DNA of 64,000 nucleotides from Whitmania pigra (Eukaryota; Annelida; Clitellata; Hirudinida; Haemopidae): NCBI GenBank assembly GCA_021613335.1, contig JAJTWR010000245.1, positions 1,207,501 to 1,271,500 of the forward strand, read 5' to 3'. Shown piece by piece: positions 1 to 10,625 of this stretch (position 1 is its first letter; each line of letters starts with the position of its first letter). The notes under the pieces were generated by a model. It saw only the letters and a program-made list of their open reading frames with translations, ran no database searches and was not told where the DNA came from. The position numbers and the translations under genes were made by a program.

Positions 1-240
1 TTGTCTCTTTACCTAAACAAAGTAATTTCTTCGATAAATGTTTTTAAATTAATTAATCATTTATTATAATAATTTTTAGTTTAATTAAAATTGTATTATT
101 TGTAAAACCAACTTAATGTTCAAGTTTTTTATGATTGGATGCTTCAAAAATTACCGTACATGAGGTGCTTGTTATGGTATGAAGATATAGAATATTTTGA
201 TATTAAGAAATAGACTGTTAGACATTTTGACAATTTCAAT

Positions 241-1023
241 ATGGTTGATAACAAGACCTGTAGTTATTTAGACAAATTAAAAAGGTTTCGAAAAATTCAC
301 AACGAAGTGAAAATTCTAGACGATGTTATGAAGCAATTTCGTCAGCAAATGGGACCTTTGGAAGATGCTGAAAGCTGCCTCTCCGTTGGAACAGGTTACG
401 GAGAATGCGACATCATCTTCGCAAAACACTTCCTGCCAAATTTGAAAAAGTTCATTGCTGTTGAAATGGATCACAGCTCCGTGGAAGAGCTGAAAATGAA
501 TTTAGAGAAATCTTTTGGAAACGATCTTCAAGTTGAAATTCAGGAAATGCTCATAGAAGACTTTCAAAAAAATACATCCAAGGATAATGTCAAGAATCTG
601 ACAGTGGATGTTGTCTTGTCTTGTCATTCTTTGTACTTGTTGACTGCAAATGAGAGAATGAAATTTTTCGAAGCTTGCATCAATTCATGGCTTAAACCTG
701 AAACTGGAAGAATTGTCATATTCAACAACATTGATGACAATGACATGCCAAGGATTAGCAAAAGTGTCAAAAATGAACCTTTGACTACCATGGAAATCAT
801 AGAAGCTGAACTGGATTTCTTTTGCTGGAAACCCTTGCACGAGATCACCTATGACACAAAGATTGACGTCAGTGACACCCACGAAGCTTATGAGAGCATG
901 CTCATGTTCAACAGTGATCTACGCGAGGATGATTTCATGAAGTATGTGAAGGAAATTGCGAGAAATGGTGCTTTGATGCTGCGCTCAAAATTGTGTGTTT
1001 TTGCAAAGGTTGGACAAATATGA
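241..1023 (+). CDS. Histamine N-methyltransferase-like SAM-dependent methyltransferase, copy 1
   Basis: A single uninterrupted frame of 260 aa, predicted to be a cytosolic class I methyltransferase. The SAM-binding glycine motif reads LSVGTGYGECD at about residues 47-57, followed by an acidic strand end (VEMDHSS). The central LSCHSLYLLT and late TYDTKIDVSD segments resemble the corresponding parts of vertebrate HNMT, which methylates histamine on the imidazole ring and is about 290 aa. No signal peptide or membrane segment is seen. The start is the first in-frame ATG and aligns with the start of the copy near 25 kb. The substrate in this animal is unknown: invertebrate members of the family are often expanded and uncharacterised. 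A transposon begins 12 nt after the stop. Family is fairly sure; histamine as substrate is not. Confidence 0.85.
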   Translation: MVDNKTCSYLDKLKRFRKIHNEVKILDDVMKQFRQQMGPLEDAESCLSVGTGYGECDIIFAKHFLPNLKKFIAVEMDHSSVEELKMNLEKSFGNDLQVEIQEMLIEDFQKNTSKDNVKNLTVDVVLSCHSLYLLTANERMKFFEACINSWLKPETGRIVIFNNIDDNDMPRISKSVKNEPLTTMEIIEAELDFFCWKPLHEITYDTKIDVSDTHEAYESMLMFNSDLREDDFMKYVKEIARNGALMLRSKLCVFAKVGQI

Positions 1024-1034
1024 ATATACAGTTA

Positions 1035-2614
1035 GGGTGCCAATGAAATGTACAGCTAAAATTAAAATGCAACTTTTATGTGTTCACAAACCCTAAAAGT
1101 GTTCCATTTGACTAAAAAATGCAATACGGAAAATTTCATGAACATATACTAATATTTACTGGTGCCAAACATGATTTTTCGTCAGAGTATATGTATTGTG
1201 CTCTGCAACTGTATTTGTCTTTAAAGCATCTTGTATTTAATTGACAAATTAATTTATGAAATTGTTAGTGTTTGGTATTGTGGATTCTACAATTTTCTTG
1301 TTATTGTTTGTAACTGTTTGATAGTTCTGGATGAGATCTTCCAATTTTCAGCATTGATTGAGTTTCACAAGTAATTATGCCATTTTGTTTCATTTGATAA
1401 TTTTTTCGATTAGTTGCTAATTCTATGGGATATCTGTGACATGTAATGGAACTATGTTGGGTTTTTCTATGATACGAGAAATTAGACTGGCCTCACGTAT
1501 GAAGTGCTATGTGTTTGTAATATTATCGAATGTTCATTGTCTTTAAATTAGTTGAGCCATATTATTATGGAGTCTTCAGTTGTGACAACTACTTGCACTA
1601 AATATGGTATTTGGCTCATAGGAGGCTTGACTGAAAGGCTAGCAGGTTCAAAACTATCTTCAAATCGACAGATTTTGAGTCGCCTTTTCCATCTTCACAT
1701 ACTTCAGAACAAAGCCATCCATGAAAGTGCTACAATTGCTGTTCAAGAACAGATGAGTTTGTTGACCGAGGCAAGAATTCCTACTAAAAGATCAGATCAC
1801 ATCGTTGAATAAATAAAAATTTAATCTATATCATTCCCAGTTTAAGCTGACTGCGGCTGAATTGTCTGGACTCCAACAATTTAATTTGTTCACAGTGCAG
1901 CTGCGTCTCAAGGCACGGAACACCTGCTTGATTCCAGCACCAGCTCCAAGAAATGATCTTCAGTTGCTCAATGATATTGTTGCATACTTGGGTGATGAAC
2001 TTGTAGAGCTAGCTTTCTTTGATGCTGACCATAAAAAGTGCAGATGACATCAGCTCTGTCAACATACGTCCTGGAGCATAACCCTCACAGCTGGGACACC
2101 ATTGCCCACCATAGAAAAAGTTTTGACAGAATACAACAATTGAAAGTTGTCAATAATGCTGCTGAACGTGGCATCTCACTGGCGCAGAACTTCAACTCCG
2201 TGACTACAAAACAAGAGGATCAGAAACATTACTTGCCTCATGTTGTTGACATTGTCACCAGTTTACTATGGATAAGAAATTAATCATTTGAAAGTTGTCT
2301 TTTACGTAATTTGGGCTTAAAGATCTGCATTTCGATATCGATTTTTTTTACTTTAAAATTTGTTAAATAAAAAAGAATCACAACACTCTGATTGTATCTG
2401 ATCATATGTGACTTATGTGCAGTATGTAAGTTCATGCCTAAAACATGTTTTAGTTTTCAACGCTTTTTTGTGATGTTTTGCAACAAGACATATTGGCACC
2501 TGTAAACAATGTGCAATTGCATTAAAATTTTATGTATGGTGTTTTTATGTAAGAAGTAACAAATGTGGGACTTGGGAATTAACAAATTACAAACTTTAAT
2601 TTTCATTGGCACCC
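1035..2614. mobile_element. DNA transposon with terminal inverted repeats, TA target duplication
   Basis: The left end GGGTGCCAATGAAA and the right end TTTCATTGGCACCC are perfect inverted repeats, and each is flanked by TA (1033-1034 and 2615-2616). The paralogous methyltransferase gene near 25.7 kb has the same 3' flank (a stretch reading GCTTTGCTGGAACGATA) without the insert, so it is a natural empty site. The interior carries a broken open frame described separately. The superfamily is not established: a TA duplication suits Tc1/mariner-like elements, but the protein relic does not look like a mariner DDE transposase. Confidence 0.75.
1552..2283 (+). pseudogene. Relic reading frame inside the TIR transposon
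   Basis: Three consecutive frames (1552-1812, about 1847-2047 and 2038-2283) appear to be pieces of one protein broken by stops and frame changes. Recognisable stretches are EARIPTKRSDHI in the first piece and VVNNAAERGISL followed by KQEDQKHYLPHVV in the last. From memory, phrases of this kind recur in a repeated, uncharacterised family of invertebrate proteins. I cannot name a domain. Lying centrally between matched inverted repeats, it is best read as the dead protein of that element. Confidence 0.5.
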
Positions 2615-2616
2615 TA

Positions 2617-3706
2617 ATATATGGTTTTGAAATATGCTTTGCTGGAACGATAAGATTGGCATAATCTTTTAATTAATTATTTTTGGGCAATAAAATTGGC
2701 ATATGTTTTAATTAATTGTTTTGATTGTTTCAGTTGTAAAACATACAAATAACTTTTAGATTCGTGATCTTGTTTATGTCTTCTTCGATTTTCCATGTGA
2801 AGGAATCTGTCGATTTGGAGTGATTAAAAATTACTTATAATTGATCAAATTTAAATTCTGATTTTAATTCAATCAGCTAATATTTAAGTGCCATATGTCA
2901 TCAATTATGTTTATGTTGGAGAGTAGGTTGTGGGTTGATGGCATGATGAGAAGATCGAGTATGTGGCCATGGGTGTGAGTTGGGGCGGCGACATGCTGTG
3001 TGAATCCGTAGGACTCAATCGATTACTCCAGGAGGTGGTAAATCCTTGTCACGGTGCCAGGTACATTGATCGCCGCAGATGACAAAAAAAATCTTGATGT
3101 TCAACAACTCTCGCCCATCGTGTTATTTTTTAATCTTTGAATATGAAATAAATGCTTTAAAAACTTTAAAGAATCAAGAGTTTTGTTTTCATAAAAATCT
3201 GAATCAATTTACTAAGGAACGGTTTCGATGAGGAGCTATAACACGCGTTATACGTACGTATATGGCGAATTTGTTTGGGTAACTTGCGATTTTGTTGTAG
3301 AGAGGTTTTACAGCATTAGGTAACGTAATAAAAAAAAACCACATTTTTGGATCCGCAAATTGAATTGAAACTGGTGACAGTTATTGAAAATATTAATTTT
3401 GTTAAATAAATAAGTTTTGTAAACATTAAATTTGTGTAATAATGGTGGTTAAATTGTTCGTTAAAATTGCTCGATTTAGAGTGAAACTTTGTTTTAATGT
3501 TGCAATTCTTAAAATACCAAATAAAAATTAAAACTCGTTTAATTGAAAAATAAATTACTTACGTAATTGGTATGTACTCCGATAAAATTATTAAATTAAA
3601 AATTTAAATTTTAATAAATGCGCACGAATAATATTCTCGATCTTTCCAATTCTTAACGAATTATCAATTATAAAAACTGTGACGACACCTAATATACTGT
3701 ATTTCA
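2617..3706. other. Intergenic stretch with a short HECT-gene echo
   Basis: Mostly AT-rich DNA without a convincing gene. About 2617-2900 is 3' flank shared with the second methyltransferase gene. At about 3091-3121 there are roughly 31 bases that match the HECT gene at about 5764-5794 with two or three differences, preceded by about 150 bases of unusually GC-rich sequence that I cannot identify. Confidence 0.5.
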
Positions 3707-6553
3707 TTGAAGGTCGCTCACCAGAGAAGAATGGCAGAAGAAACAGAGACAAAATCAGGCATCATCAAAGGTATTTGGGATTCAAAACTATTTTACCTAT
3801 ACTGCTTTCTCAGGGAATCAAATTTACCGTGGGTGGAAGAAAAACTAAGTAGTTCTCCTGAAAACGAACCAGTTACGCAATACATTCTCAAAAAAATTAT
3901 TCTAATTTTGGAGCAGTATAGACTGTCTGGAAAAACTTTCCTGTTGTTGAGAGCAAGGCGAAAATTATTACATATATGTACTCATTTTCCACTGACCAGA
4001 CGCAAACTTATAAAAATGGGCATCTTAGACGTCCTTATTGACATCTTGAAAAAAGAACCTGTAAAGACGATGATTAACTGGTATACTCGGGGTTCTATAA
4101 TAATAAATAATTCCAAAATTATACTCAAAATTATTTCTTTCTTCCTTCCAAATATTAAGGATCCAAATTACCATGAACTTACCAGTTTTTCTAATTACTT
4201 GTTATGCTGTGGACCAAGCAACTTAGACATAACAAAGCAGGAATACGAGAGTTGGGGTAAACAAGTCTTTCCTGAGCTATTCAGAATCTGCCAGACAATA
4301 CACGGCCCGAATTTACACACCATTCTACTTCTAAAATTTCTTTACAGCGCAATTAACACTTTATCAGGTCTGGTAAAAATTGAGGAACTTATTGGTTTCA
4401 CGATAAAACTGATCAATAAGAGACCTATCCAAGAAGAGAGCATTGCCATAGGTTTTGCAATTGTCGATATTATGCTTCCAAAATATTCAAGATTGTTAAT
4501 TATGGAAAGGGTGAATGAAGTTTTGAAATCCAAGAAATCAATCGTTTTATCATGGCCTGAAGACCGACGCTCTAGAATATTTTCAAGAGTCTTTAATTCC
4601 ATGCTGACGCATTGGCCAAATAAAATTACTTTATCAAATAATCCAATTGAAGAGGAAGTCTTAATTCCAAGAATAGAAACCATTAATTCTATCTTAATCC
4701 GTATTTTACCCAATATAGACGATGAGAAGACATTACAAATAAGCAAAAAGCACAAATACAACAACCTCAGAGAAATAGTAAAGGAAATTCTCAATCTGCC
4801 AGACATATCTCGACATAAGGGAAAACTGACTGCGATTCCAGAAGGAATTAGGCAGTTTAAAGATCTGGTCACATTTATCGTTAAAACTATTGACGCTTTA
4901 ATTATTCGTGACTTCGAATTCGATTTCCTCGGGGTCACATCTGATCTTTGTGACATTGAGAAACCGGTTCCAAAAAGTCCAAACGATATTAGATTGGAAT
5001 TGTACAGGTCTGCCTCCTTCGACAGAATACTTGGATCCTCTCAATCGCCAGAAGAACTGAAGAGAGATCCACTGGTAAGGGCTTTGAGGCTTTTATCAAT
5101 CCTCTACGAAGTGAATGAAAACTGGGGAATCTTGTTTGGCACTCTGTCCACGGAGAGGCTAATTAATAGAAACTACTTCGTCAGTGAAGTATTGAAGGAA
5201 ATTATAAATAAAACAGATATCCAAGACGAAGACAAAAACACTAACAAAATACTGATTATACATTATCTTGATAAAATTGCTCAACAATATATTTTTCTGA
5301 TATCGATGGAGCATCGACAGGATTTGGTTAGATCTAAGATATTTTTAGAACATCCAATTTCCGAAAGGTTCTTTCCAATATCAATTTCAAGAAAAAATAT
5401 ACTTAAGGAGTTCACCAAAATTTTGGACTTCGCAGTCAGAACATCTCATGAATTATGGGAATTTCTGTTTAATGGAGAAGAAGGTGCAATGATGGGGTCG
5501 ACGAAAGAGTTTTTCTCGGAATTCTCTCGTGATTGTCAAAGATTTAGCCGTGGTCTGTGGTCAGGAGAGGCTGGAAAGTTTATTGATGGTGTTTCTTACG
5601 TAAAATCTCAGGCTGGATTGTTTCCACCGCCAAAATCCTTGAGTAATCCAATGTCAAAATCTTACTTAAATGCTACAGGCGTGGTAATGGCAAAAGCTGT
5701 CATCGACTCTAAGATATTAGATATACACTTCTCAGAAGCCTTCTACAAATGTTTGTTTAAAACAAATCTTGATGCTCAACAACTCTCGCTCATCGACATC
5801 AAGGACGTGATGCCATCCACTTTTAAATTTGTCGAAAGCCTTGCCGATGCCCTGAGGGAAAAATGGTGCATCAGAAATGATAATTCTTTGACGAAATTGG
5901 AACAGGACCAGGCCATTTCTAATATCACTTGTGATGGATGCTCCTTTGAAGATCTTTGTTTGAATTTTACTCTTCCAGGTTTTCCAAACATTGAGATGAT
6001 GGAAAATGGTAGCGAAACACTTCTAAGCATAGAAAACATTGAGGATTATCTGAAGTTGATCATTTGGTGGCTAATGTATGATAATCCCCAGAAATGTATA
6101 AAAGAAGTAAGAAGTGGATTCGAAAAAATTATAAATACAAACATATTGCAATGTTTCTACCCTCACGAATATGAGCAATTATTTTGCGGTTTGGCCAAAG
6201 AAAAGTGGACAGTTGACATTTTGAAAAATAATTGTAGGCTTAAAGATCTTTCTGTCGGAGCACCTGTTGTGCAGTATTTATTTGAAGTAATCTCATCATT
6301 ATCGGCTAACGACCAGAGAAGTTTTTTACAATTTGTTACAGCTTCTCCAAGATTACCTGTTGGTGGTTTGGCTGCTCTTAATCCAAAGCTCACTTGCGCA
6401 GGCTGGACAGATGGAAACCCTGACATTTATCTGCCTAGGTCATTTACCTGCAATAACACGTTGCTTATTCCAAAATACTCCTGCAAAAAAGCTCTTGAAG
6501 AAAAACTTCTTCTGGCGATTAGAGAGGGCAGAAATTCATTTAGTTTTATTTAA
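3707..6553 (+). CDS. TRIP12/UPL3-type HECT E3 ubiquitin ligase, intronless
   Basis: One frame of 948 codons. A second in-frame ATG at 3731 follows a possible splice acceptor (TTGAAG) and may be the true start, giving 940 aa. About residues 590-948 form a HECT domain: a TKEFFSEFSRD...GLWSG entry motif, FTLPGFPNIE in the N-lobe, then FVTASPRLPVGG and SFTCNNTLLIPKY in the C-lobe. Cys915 of the long frame is the expected catalytic cysteine that carries ubiquitin. These motifs closely match TRIP12. TRIP12 is about 2,000 aa with armadillo repeats and a WWE domain; here the N-terminal half is shorter, helical-looking and without a clear WWE domain. The lack of introns in a region of intron-rich genes suggests a retrocopy, but the full frame and intact catalytic core suggest it is still functional. 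Confidence 0.85.
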   Translation: MKVAHQRRMAEETETKSGIIKGIWDSKLFYLYCFLRESNLPWVEEKLSSSPENEPVTQYILKKIILILEQYRLSGKTFLLLRARRKLLHICTHFPLTRRKLIKMGILDVLIDILKKEPVKTMINWYTRGSIIINNSKIILKIISFFLPNIKDPNYHELTSFSNYLLCCGPSNLDITKQEYESWGKQVFPELFRICQTIHGPNLHTILLLKFLYSAINTLSGLVKIEELIGFTIKLINKRPIQEESIAIGFAIVDIMLPKYSRLLIMERVNEVLKSKKSIVLSWPEDRRSRIFSRVFNSMLTHWPNKITLSNNPIEEEVLIPRIETINSILIRILPNIDDEKTLQISKKHKYNNLREIVKEILNLPDISRHKGKLTAIPEGIRQFKDLVTFIVKTIDALIIRDFEFDFLGVTSDLCDIEKPVPKSPNDIRLELYRSASFDRILGSSQSPEELKRDPLVRALRLLSILYEVNENWGILFGTLSTERLINRNYFVSEVLKEIINKTDIQDEDKNTNKILIIHYLDKIAQQYIFLISMEHRQDLVRSKIFLEHPISERFFPISISRKNILKEFTKILDFAVRTSHELWEFLFNGEEGAMMGSTKEFFSEFSRDCQRFSRGLWSGEAGKFIDGVSYVKSQAGLFPPPKSLSNPMSKSYLNATGVVMAKAVIDSKILDIHFSEAFYKCLFKTNLDAQQLSLIDIKDVMPSTFKFVESLADALREKWCIRNDNSLTKLEQDQAISNITCDGCSFEDLCLNFTLPGFPNIEMMENGSETLLSIENIEDYLKLIIWWLMYDNPQKCIKEVRSGFEKIINTNILQCFYPHEYEQLFCGLAKEKWTVDILKNNCRLKDLSVGAPVVQYLFEVISSLSANDQRSFLQFVTASPRLPVGGLAALNPKLTCAGWTDGNPDIYLPRSFTCNNTLLIPKYSCKKALEEKLLLAIREGRNSFSFI

Positions 6554-6630
6554 GGAGAGGAGATTTGTAATAACTTTGATGATGACGTGGACTTTATTCA
6601 CATTTTGTTCATAACAACAGCAGCAGTTAT

Positions 6631-6636
6631 AATAAA
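6631..6636 (+). terminator. Polyadenylation signal of the HECT gene
   Basis: AATAAA lies 78 bases after the HECT stop codon, a usual distance for a short animal 3' UTR. Confidence 0.55.
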
Positions 6637-7065
6637 ATATGTCATAAAGTGATGTTTGAATAATCTAATTACCAACAACTATTGATATTTTATCAAAAAC
6701 ATCAATAAAATGGAGGAATTTCCTTTTGTGCTGTTTGTAACTGATACAATTTTACCAGCAAATAGAAGCAAAGGGATATTTCTGACAATAACACACTGCT
6801 CTTAAGTTATGCTTAAGAAACAGCAGCGTTTTAACATTTTTTGGCAGAAGCCTCACCCTGTCCTTTTGGATGCACTGTGCCATTTTGAATTCTTATTATA
6901 AGGACACTTCAATCAAGCAAATTGCGCTTTTCTGGTGTTCCCACACATTTAAAAAAAAAAACTCTTCAGACACAATTACATAATTAAGGATCTAGCGGGG
7001 ATGTTTTGTTGGGCAGAGCTCAAATGGCTTTCAATCCTCAAATATTGAGTTAAATTTCAATAATA
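6637..7065. other. Intergenic, nothing recognised
   Basis: AT-rich sequence with no frame, repeat or motif I can support. It ends where the (TAA)n tail of a LINE fragment begins. Confidence 0.5.
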
Positions 7066-7214
7066 ATATAATAATAATAATAGTTTATTTATACGGCGCC
7101 TTAAGGGAAGCGTCAGAGGCGCCTTGGTTCCTCAAGGGATGATTTGAAGAGGTAGGTCTTCAGCTGGCGCTTGAAGAGCTCGAGCGTGGGCTGTGATCGG
7201 ATGATGGAGAGTTC
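7066..7214 (-). mobile_element. LINE 3' end with (TAA)n tail
   Basis: Read on the minus strand it encodes the typical C-terminus of a CR1/L2-like reverse transcriptase ORF (PTLELFKRQLKTYLF), then untranslated sequence GCGCCTCTGACGC...GGCGCC, then the short-repeat tail at 7066-7083. The larger LINE at 44.5-45.4 kb ends in the same way (PSLELFKLNLKTHLF, CTCTGACGC, GGCGC, (ATT)n). It is strongly 5'-truncated, as usual for LINEs, and directly abuts the Gypsy fragment. Confidence 0.75.
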
Positions 7215-7215
7215 A

Positions 7216-9057
7216 GACGGCATAAAACCACTTCCGGACAATGTCAAGGCCATCACAGAGCACAAGCAACCGGAGACGCTTACACAACTCCGACGGTTCG
7301 TGGGTCTGGTGAACTTCTACGGGAGGTTCATCTCACACTGCGCCAACATGCTCGCTCCTTTGACCAGCATGTTCAACAAGCAGAACTCTAAGAGCAAGGC
7401 AGCAGTGTCCCTGAACCCTGTCCAGTTGCAAGCATTCCAGAAAATCAAAGATGCTGTGCAGTCCGCCACCCGTCTCGCATTCTTGGACAAGGACAGCCAC
7501 AGACGCTTTCGACGATGCAGCTGGAGCGGTCCTGGAACAGGTGCAAAGTGGCCTCACTACACCGATGGCGTTTTTCTCCAAGAAGTTCAGCCCGATGGAG
7601 ACGAGGTACAGCACGTTCGGCAGGGAACCGTTGGCGATGTACTTGGCCGTGAAGCACTTCCAGCATCAACTGGAAGGTCGTTAATTTACAATCTTCACGG
7701 ACCACAGGCCGCTCACATTTGCTTACAAGAGCGGATCCAGCCGGTACTCGCCCAGGGAAATGCGGCATCTGGATTTCCTCAGTCAGTTTGCAGCTGACAT
7801 CAGGCACATCAAAGAAGACCAGAATGTCGTGGCAGATGCCTTGTCGCGCACCGATGTCAACGCCGTCACAACCATCGATCTGCAAGAGATAGCCGCACAC
7901 CAAGCTGCAGAGACCCAGCTCCAGATCGACATGCCATCCCTGGAGATCATTGAGGTCCCACTACCATCCAGCCACGGCAACATCTTCGTCGACGTCTCAA
8001 CAGGAGTGCACAGACCGCTCGTCCCAGAGAAGCTGCGTCACAAGGTATTTCTGAGCCTACACTCCTTATCACACCCAGGTGCCCGTGCAACGTCAAAACT
8101 AGTGAGGCAACGTTTCGTCTGGCTGAACATGGACAAGGACATCAATGCGTGCCAGAAGAGCAAGATCCACCGACACACTACGACGTCACCAGCAACATTC
8201 CCTCTGCCAAGCTGCCGCTTCCAACACATCCATCTGGACCTGGTGGGACCACTTCCGTCATCGGAGAGACACACACACATCCTCACATGCGTGGATCGAT
8301 TCACAAGGTGGCCCATGGCTATACCCCTGATCGACACCTCAACGGAAGCCATCATCAAGAGTTTCATGCTCTCATGGATTTCCAACTTTGGGGTGCCGGA
8401 AACCATCACCACTGACAGGGGTAGCCAATTTTCCTCACATATGTTTCATTAGTGGTGCAAGTTGTTAGGCATCCGCCATGTAAAAACAACGGCCTACCAT
8501 CCTGCTGCTAACGGAATGGTGGAACGTTTCCACCGTCAACTCAAGGCAGCACTCATCGCACAGAACGCCACCAACACCTGGACGGATCTCCTACTCATGG
8601 CTCTTCTGGGGATCCGGGCAACCGTCAAAGAAGACCTTCAATGCTCTCCAGCAGAGTTGGTCTACGGGACGGCGTTGAGATTACCGGGAGAGTTTTCACC
8701 AGCAAGCGGCTCCAACCCGCCGATTGGACAATCAGGCTTCGTGGATCGTCTGAAAGAGCAAATGCAGGGTCTCAGGCCTCAACAGCCAAGACAATGGCAG
8801 AACCCGCTTACATCCCGAAAGACCTGCCACGACACCACAGGTACTCATCCGTGTCGATTCAAACAAACCACCGCTTCATCCATCATACGACGGTCCCTTT
8901 GACGTCCAAGAGAGCCATCGGAAATACTTCGTCGTCAGAAAGAATGGCCGAAATGAAACAGTATCTATTGACAGGTTGAAACCAGCAATTCTGCCCCAGA
9001 CTTCAGTCCCGCCCACAGCCAACCCATCCCCAGCTATCAACCCAGCAACACCAAATA
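7216..9057 (+). mobile_element. Broken Ty3/Gypsy pol: end of RT, RNase H and integrase
   Basis: The order is the end of reverse transcriptase (LRRFVGLVNFYGRFI), RNase H (about 7451-7850, with FFSKKFSP and the EDQNVVADALSR end), and integrase (about 7980-8700) with acidic residues in HLDLVGP, TTDRGSQF and the E of NGMVERFHRQ. The copy is dead. The reading frame shifts near 7470, there is a stop within 7681-7690, TAG interrupts integrase near 8451, and the integrase zinc knuckle has lost residues around ACQKSKIHRH. No long terminal repeats or gag are present, so this is an internal fragment. It is richer in GC than its surroundings, which suggests fairly recent arrival. Confidence 0.85.
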
Positions 9058-9360
9058 AATGTTTTGTTAGTCATTTCCATGTTTGGCTTACGTGAACTAT
9101 TCAAATTCTCTTTTAACCTTTGCTTGCCTCATAGTTTGTAAACTTATGGAAAATGTAAAAATTTCCGAACTAGTAATTGTATTATAAAAATTGTTGCATC
9201 TTAGAACTTCTTGTATTAAATCCTGGACATAGGCAAAACCCATAGAGCGGAATCTGTTAAACTCCGAGATGGAAGTAAATAAGGAACAATAATAATTATA
9301 ATATATATATATATAATAAAATATGAAAATAATATATAAATAAATTATAAATGATACGCC

Positions 9361-9600
9361 ATTTGAGTAACCATAAACAATTCACAAAAACCCATTGTTT
9401 CAGCGTCAGCTTTGGATGACATCTCTGATAATATGGAAAATATAAAAATAACAAATAGTAAAAATTAGTAATAAAAATAGTAAAAAAATTTGAGAAAACA
9501 TAAATAATTCATAAAAGCGAATTGTTTCAGCACAGCTGTGGATGACATCTCCGATAACTCAGGAACGCTTTCAAGCGTGACAATTTACTCTATAAAAGTG
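9361..9600 (+). promoter_or_regulatory. Promoter region of secreted peptide gene 1, with a doubled module and TATA box
   Basis: A module of roughly 60 bases, centred on ATTGTTTCAGC followed by GATGACATCTC and GATAA, occurs twice (about 9376-9432 and 9505-9562). The same double module lies before the second gene near 11.35-11.57 kb. A TATA box (TATAAAAG) sits about 40 bases before the ATG. Conservation between copies against drifting intron sequence suggests binding sites, but no factor can be named. The preceding 9058-9360 is AT-rich DNA in which I see nothing else. Confidence 0.6.
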
Positions 9601-9629
9601 TTCAATGTGAAGCTCAGACATCTCCAAAG

Positions 9630-10058
9630 ATGAAGACTGTTTGTGTTTTCCTGCTTGCAATCCTGATGCTTGCGTGCCTAATGGGTTGGTTTTTTGGACT
9701 TCTTAATATATTTGGTTGTTAAAAGATGTCGTTAAACTTATGTAGTGATTTATATTCTGCTTGAAATTGTAAAAAGATTACTTTTCCAGAAACTGTCCGG
9801 TCTTGCATCACTCGTGTAAGAATTTCAAAATTTTTTAAACAAAACATTCAAACTGATTGTTGATTTTAATTTTCAGGAAGATTGTGAAAATTTTAAGTTA
9901 TGCAGGATAGGTCATTGCTGTATGTCACAATTTTAATTTAATAAAAATTACATAAATGATTACAATTAATTATGATTAATATACTTATTAATATAATAAC
10001 GTGCTTCGTTAAACTTTAAAAAGATTCTTTGACTTCATCCTTTTCAGTTCCAATTTAA
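9630..10058 (+). CDS. Short secreted cysteine-rich peptide, gene 1
   Basis: Four small exons: 9630-9684, 9790-9815, 9877-9919 and 10048-10058, each with GT-AG borders, giving 44 aa. Exon 1 is a complete signal peptide (MKTVCVFLLAILMLACLM). The secreted part is about 26 residues with four cysteines spaced C-x5-C-x5-C-x4-C and ends FPI. Reading straight through exon 3 instead of using the GTATGT donor would give five cysteines. The even number, the matching donor in the tandem copy and the polypyrimidine/CAG acceptor favour four exons. AATAAA follows at 10110. It looks like a defensive or venom-like small peptide by size and cysteine content only; I recognise no family. It is two cysteines shorter than its neighbour. 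Confidence 0.65.
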
Positions 10059-10382
10059 ATCCGCTAATGAACAGAAGTATCTTTCAAGGCTCATTTCAGC
10101 AACAAGCAAAATAAATAAAATGTATTAAAATTTAATTTTTATTGATGAATATTTAACCTTTTTGACACTCCAAATTTTCGAATACAGTTTATAAAATAAA
10201 AGTGGCACAAAATGAAACTCCGTCCAGTACCGTTCTTATGGAAACAAAATAATTGCAATAATTACATTCACTCGTGAATCATTTTAGACGCACTTATCTT
10301 TAAATTTATGAAATTGTTTTGGGCCACATTCAATGATGGGCAAATCTCAAATCAAATCTCTACGGTCAAATATCAAATCATT

Positions 10383-10406
10383 TGTAAAATGAGTCAAATT
10401 TCAATA

Positions 10407-10447
<41 letters not shown>

Positions 10448-10625
10448 GTTTATTTAGGATATAACCGCCCAGATGAGGTGGTTGCAGGATTTTGCTATGG
10501 AGGAGGCGTGTTGCTTGAAGCTGATGTGGGAGTCAAAAGTAACGCCGAGAAGTTTTAGGGTAGAAGAAGAAGGAAGAAGGGTGCCAGCGATATTTATTGA
10601 AGATGGGGGATAGGTTTTAATAACT
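10383..10625 (-). mobile_element. LINE reverse-transcriptase fragment with (TAA)n
   Basis: On the minus strand about 10448-10620 reads INIAGTLLPSST, KLLGVTFDSHISF and KQHASSIAKSC, a segment typical of the region after the catalytic core in CR1/L2-like reverse transcriptases. A (TAA)n tract adjoins at 10409-10446. The flanks contain the short direct repeat AAATCTCAAATCAAATCTC on both sides, possibly a target duplication or a local repeat. Confidence 0.6.

Noticed and set aside
4342..4956. Minus-strand frame of 204 codons inside the HECT gene
   Set aside because: It is a shadow of the conserved plus-strand gene and has no recognisable domain.
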